Assembly: GCA_013178005.1 (NCBI GenBank)
Contig: JABLXL010000003.1
Span: forward strand, 42,907-106,906
DNA length: 64,000 nucleotides
Origin: Actinomycetota bacterium
GTDB lineage: Bacteria > Actinomycetota > Geothermincolia > Geothermincolales > RBG-13-55-18
Reading direction: 5' to 3'
Shown: one piece after another, positions 61,965-64,000 of the stretch
Position numbering within the stretch: position 1 is the first letter of the stretch
How the letters are laid out: each line of letters starts with the position of its first letter
Notes under the pieces: model-generated
Database searches by the model: none
What the model was told of the DNA's origin: nothing
Seen by the model: only the letters and a program-made list of their open reading frames with translations
Made by a program: the position numbers and the translations under genes

Positions 61965-63344
61965 CTATCGAAAAAGGGTCCTCTGCTTCCCTTGTTCTCC
62001 ACCCTTCAAGGCCAGGACGCGGGCTCTCGCATGCCCGGCCTGCTCGCAATACCTCTCCGGCGCAAGCTCAAGAAAGCGCTCGTAAAGCTCCGCCGCCTCT
62101 TCCCCGGCCCCCTCGCCGTCTCGGATCACTGCGAGGTTAAATACCGGCTCCGGCTTTCCGGGATCCAGCTCTATGGACCTCCTGTAGGCCTCCGCGGCCT
62201 CCCGGTTCTTTCCGGCGGCGGCCAGCACCACGCCCAGGTTTCGCCACGCCTCGGCGTTCCCGGGCTCCAACCCCAAGGCCATATTGTAAGCATTGATCGC
62301 CTCACCCGTTCTTCCGAGCGCTCCCTCGATCCCTCCGAGATTGAACCACGAATCCGCGTGGTTGGGATTTATTTCCACACAACGCCGGAAACAGGCCGCT
62401 GCGTTGTCAAACAGTCCATGGCGCGCAAAGATGATGGCCCTCTCGTGCCACGCGTCGAAGTTCATCGGCTCCCGGGCGACAACCTCCTCCAGGCAAGCGA
62501 GCGACTCGGCCGGGCAATCACAGCAGAGCAGGAATCTCGCCTTCTCCACAAGGAATCTCGGGTTGTCGCTTACCTCCAGAGCGTGGTCATGCACGCGCAA
62601 GGCCTGCGCGTGCCTCCCGTCCTCCACCAGGAGGGCCACCAGGTTATCGAACGCCTCGCTTGAGCTTGGATTAAGGGCAAGCGCCCTGTGGTAACACTCC
62701 TCCGCTTCTCCCGTCTTGCCCATAACCTCGAGCACCACGCCAAGGTTGTTCATCGCCTCGGCCAGGAAACCATAAGCGTCAGCGCAGCTGCGAGCCAACT
62801 CCAGGGCCTCGTCCAGACGACGGGTGGAGACAAGGATCGCCGTCATGCGAAGCAACGCCTCCAGGCGCAGCGGGTCATCGTCGAGGGCTTCGCGGTATGC
62901 CTCCTCCGCTCCTCGCCAGTCTCCTTCCTCCTCGCATATCGACGCGAGCTCAAGGAATATCCCCGCATCACGCGGGAAAGCGGCCAGTGCGCTTTCCGCC
63001 AGCGCCCTCGCCTCCCGCAGCCTCCCAAGCTCCCTTAGCGCCGCGCAGAGGTTCAGCAGGGCGTCCAGGTTGCGCTCGTCCGCCTCGAGCGCCCTTTCGA
63101 AGCACTCCGCCGCCTTCTCCACCTGTCCGGTAGAATAACGGCATACCCCAAGGCCGTTCCACCCCTCCGACTCGCGTCCGGGCATACGCAGAAGGCGCTC
63201 GAACTGCGCGACGGCGTCGTGGATCCTCCCCTCCTCCAAAAGTTCGCCCGCTTTTACGCCTGGATCAATATCCGCAAGTGTCTGGGTGTAACCGGGGACA
63301 ACCTTCCCTTCTTCCCTGCATTCCTCCGGCTTATCTCCGCCCAT
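61965..63344 (-). CDS. TPR-repeat protein, 459 aa
   Basis: At least ten tetratricopeptide repeats (e.g. AEAMNNLGVVLEVMGKTGEA, AWRNLGVVLAAAGKNREAAEAY) across the protein, no signal peptide or catalytic domain. Protein-interaction scaffold; may recruit glycosyltransferases or flagellin. ATG 63344 with GAGAGG upstream. Convergent with the glycosylation operon. Confidence 0.85.
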   Translation of the reverse strand: MGGDKPEECREEGKVVPGYTQTLADIDPGVKAGELLEEGRIHDAVAQFERLLRMPGRESEGWNGLGVCRYSTGQVEKAAECFERALEADERNLDALLNLCAALRELGRLREARALAESALAAFPRDAGIFLELASICEEEGDWRGAEEAYREALDDDPLRLEALLRMTAILVSTRRLDEALELARSCADAYGFLAEAMNNLGVVLEVMGKTGEAEECYHRALALNPSSSEAFDNLVALLVEDGRHAQALRVHDHALEVSDNPRFLVEKARFLLCCDCPAESLACLEEVVAREPMNFDAWHERAIIFARHGLFDNAAACFRRCVEINPNHADSWFNLGGIEGALGRTGEAINAYNMALGLEPGNAEAWRNLGVVLAAAGKNREAAEAYRRSIELDPGKPEPVFNLAVIRDGEGAGEEAAELYERFLELAPERYCEQAGHARARVLALKGGEQGKQRTLFR

Positions 63345-63665
63345 AGAGCCTCTCCCATTTTCTTGGCATTAATTCCCACCGTATTTCCGCTGTTCGCGCT
63401 GCGTTAAATCATCACCCCGAGATCGCGTCTCCCGCCCTTTTCCATGGCTTACCCTCACGCGCATCGGGGCCTTATCGCCAACAGACCGTTTTTCACGTGA
63501 TGACGCATCGCCGTCCACCCCCTGCCTCTTATGGCCATGATTTCGGCGACGAATTTTTAACCCGCCTTTCCGCCAAAGGCATCGCCGTTGCCTCTTCGAC
63601 TCTTCACGTGTAAATTATTATTACCGTTTATGCAAACCCGCAATTCGGGTATTAAAGTTATTCCC
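63345..63665. other. intergenic region with small hairpin
   Basis: About 320 bp, no gene. ACCCG-caatt-CGGGT (63636-63650) may be a weak terminator for the TPR gene at 63666; the rest is AT-rich near 63610-63635, a possible promoter. Confidence 0.45.
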
Positions 63666-63989
63666 CTAAACCCTTGCCTCGCCGCGCTCCCACTCTTCCA
63701 GCACGCCGATCGCCTCCTCTACCCTTGCGCCCCATCGCTCAGGCGCGTTCTCCACGAAGCGCCGCAGCGCCCGGGCGGCGGCCTCGCGGTTGCCCAGCTC
63801 CTCCTCCACCGCCGCCAGGTTGAACCAGGCTTCCGCCATGCCCTCGTCCGCTTCCAGGGCGCGCAGGTAACAGGACCTCGCTTCCCTCGTGGCGCCGGCC
63901 AGCGACAGTATGTTTCCTTTCTCGTTCCAGGCCTCGGCAAACCCTGGGTCCCTCGCTATCGCCTCGTCGACATATTCCAAGGCGTGCAT
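63666..63989 (-). CDS. TPR-repeat protein, 107 aa visible (may extend beyond window)
   Basis: Two to three TPR units (AEAWNEKGNILSLAGATREA, AEAWFNLAAVEEELGNREAA). A GGGGAGAGCAT precedes ATG 63989, so it may be a complete small gene; equally, the frame may continue past the window edge as part of a longer TPR gene like its neighbour. Confidence 0.7.
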   Translation of the reverse strand: MHALEYVDEAIARDPGFAEAWNEKGNILSLAGATREARSCYLRALEADEGMAEAWFNLAAVEEELGNREAAARALRRFVENAPERWGARVEEAIGVLEEWERGEARV

Positions 63990-64000
63990 ATGCTCTCCCC

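Noticed and set aside
1..64000. tRNA or rRNA genes
   Set aside because: No T-loop GTTCRANYC context with acceptor stems, and no rRNA-like segment noticed on scanning.

Overview
The window is about 64 kb of GC-rich bacterial DNA with densely packed operons, short AT-rich promoter islands, and frequent GTG and TTG starts behind strong purine-rich ribosome binding sites. The flagellar genes include FlbD and two peptidoglycan hydrolases but no P- or L-ring genes. The ribonucleotide reductase is anaerobic (class III), and there is a DUF2993 lipid-binding protein plus PlsY, Der and a DUF512 radical SAM protein. Together these suggest a monoderm, motile, anaerobic, high-GC bacterium. A deep-branching Actinomycetota lineage (Geothermincolia- or Coriobacteriia-like) fits best, but this is inferred from gene content only. 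No rRNA, tRNA or CRISPR array was seen.

Layout. 1-8.5 kb: loosely packed and mostly + strand. It holds a partial ArsR-type regulator, two small cysteine proteins, a His-type signal peptidase, a GDPD phosphodiesterase, a GAF/PAS membrane sensor, an acyl-CoA ligase and an internally duplicated zinc-finger protein, with several direct repeats and one RAYT/REP-like inverted repeat. 9.0-17.8 kb (minus strand): an acyl-CoA catabolic cluster (PadR, TetR, hotdog thioesterase, SDR, acyl-CoA dehydrogenase, two-subunit B12 acyl-CoA mutase, SCP-x-type thiolase, DUF35 partner) with a palindromic operator candidate. 18.3-25.4 kb (minus): the anaerobic nucleotide reduction operon nrdR-nrdD-redoxin-nrdG-nudix-DUF3786. 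NrdD is interrupted by two inteins, and the promoter carries paired NrdR boxes. 25.6-31.6 kb (minus): DUF2993, then a housekeeping operon cmk-DUF512-der-plsY-gpsA.

32-54.4 kb (minus): one long flagellar locus running from two identical flagellin genes through flaG, fliD, fliS, a flgN-like gene, an HDOD gene, flgBC, fliEFGHIJ, two wall hydrolases, fliK, flgD, a TIGR02530 gene, flgE, flbD, motAB and fliM. FliN, FliL, FlgK, FlgL and the FlhAB/FliPQR export gate are not in the window. A 52-residue unannotated ORF with a strong ribosome binding site lies between the flagellins. 55-61.8 kb (plus): a divergent sugar/glycosyltransferase operon with a WbpB/WbpE/WbpD-like trio (oxidoreductase, PLP aminotransferase, hexapeptide acetyltransferase) and three glycosyltransferases, probably a flagellin glycosylation island. 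62-64 kb: two TPR genes on the minus strand.

The most interesting points are: (i) the acyl-CoA mutase lacks the methylmalonyl-CoA mutase substrate residues and sits among beta-oxidation genes, suggesting an unusual branched-acid pathway; (ii) a doubly intein-split NrdD; (iii) a 1,281-bp perfect flagellin duplication including its leader, with a conserved-looking small ORF and mutually exclusive hairpins; (iv) the putative glycosylation island beside it.
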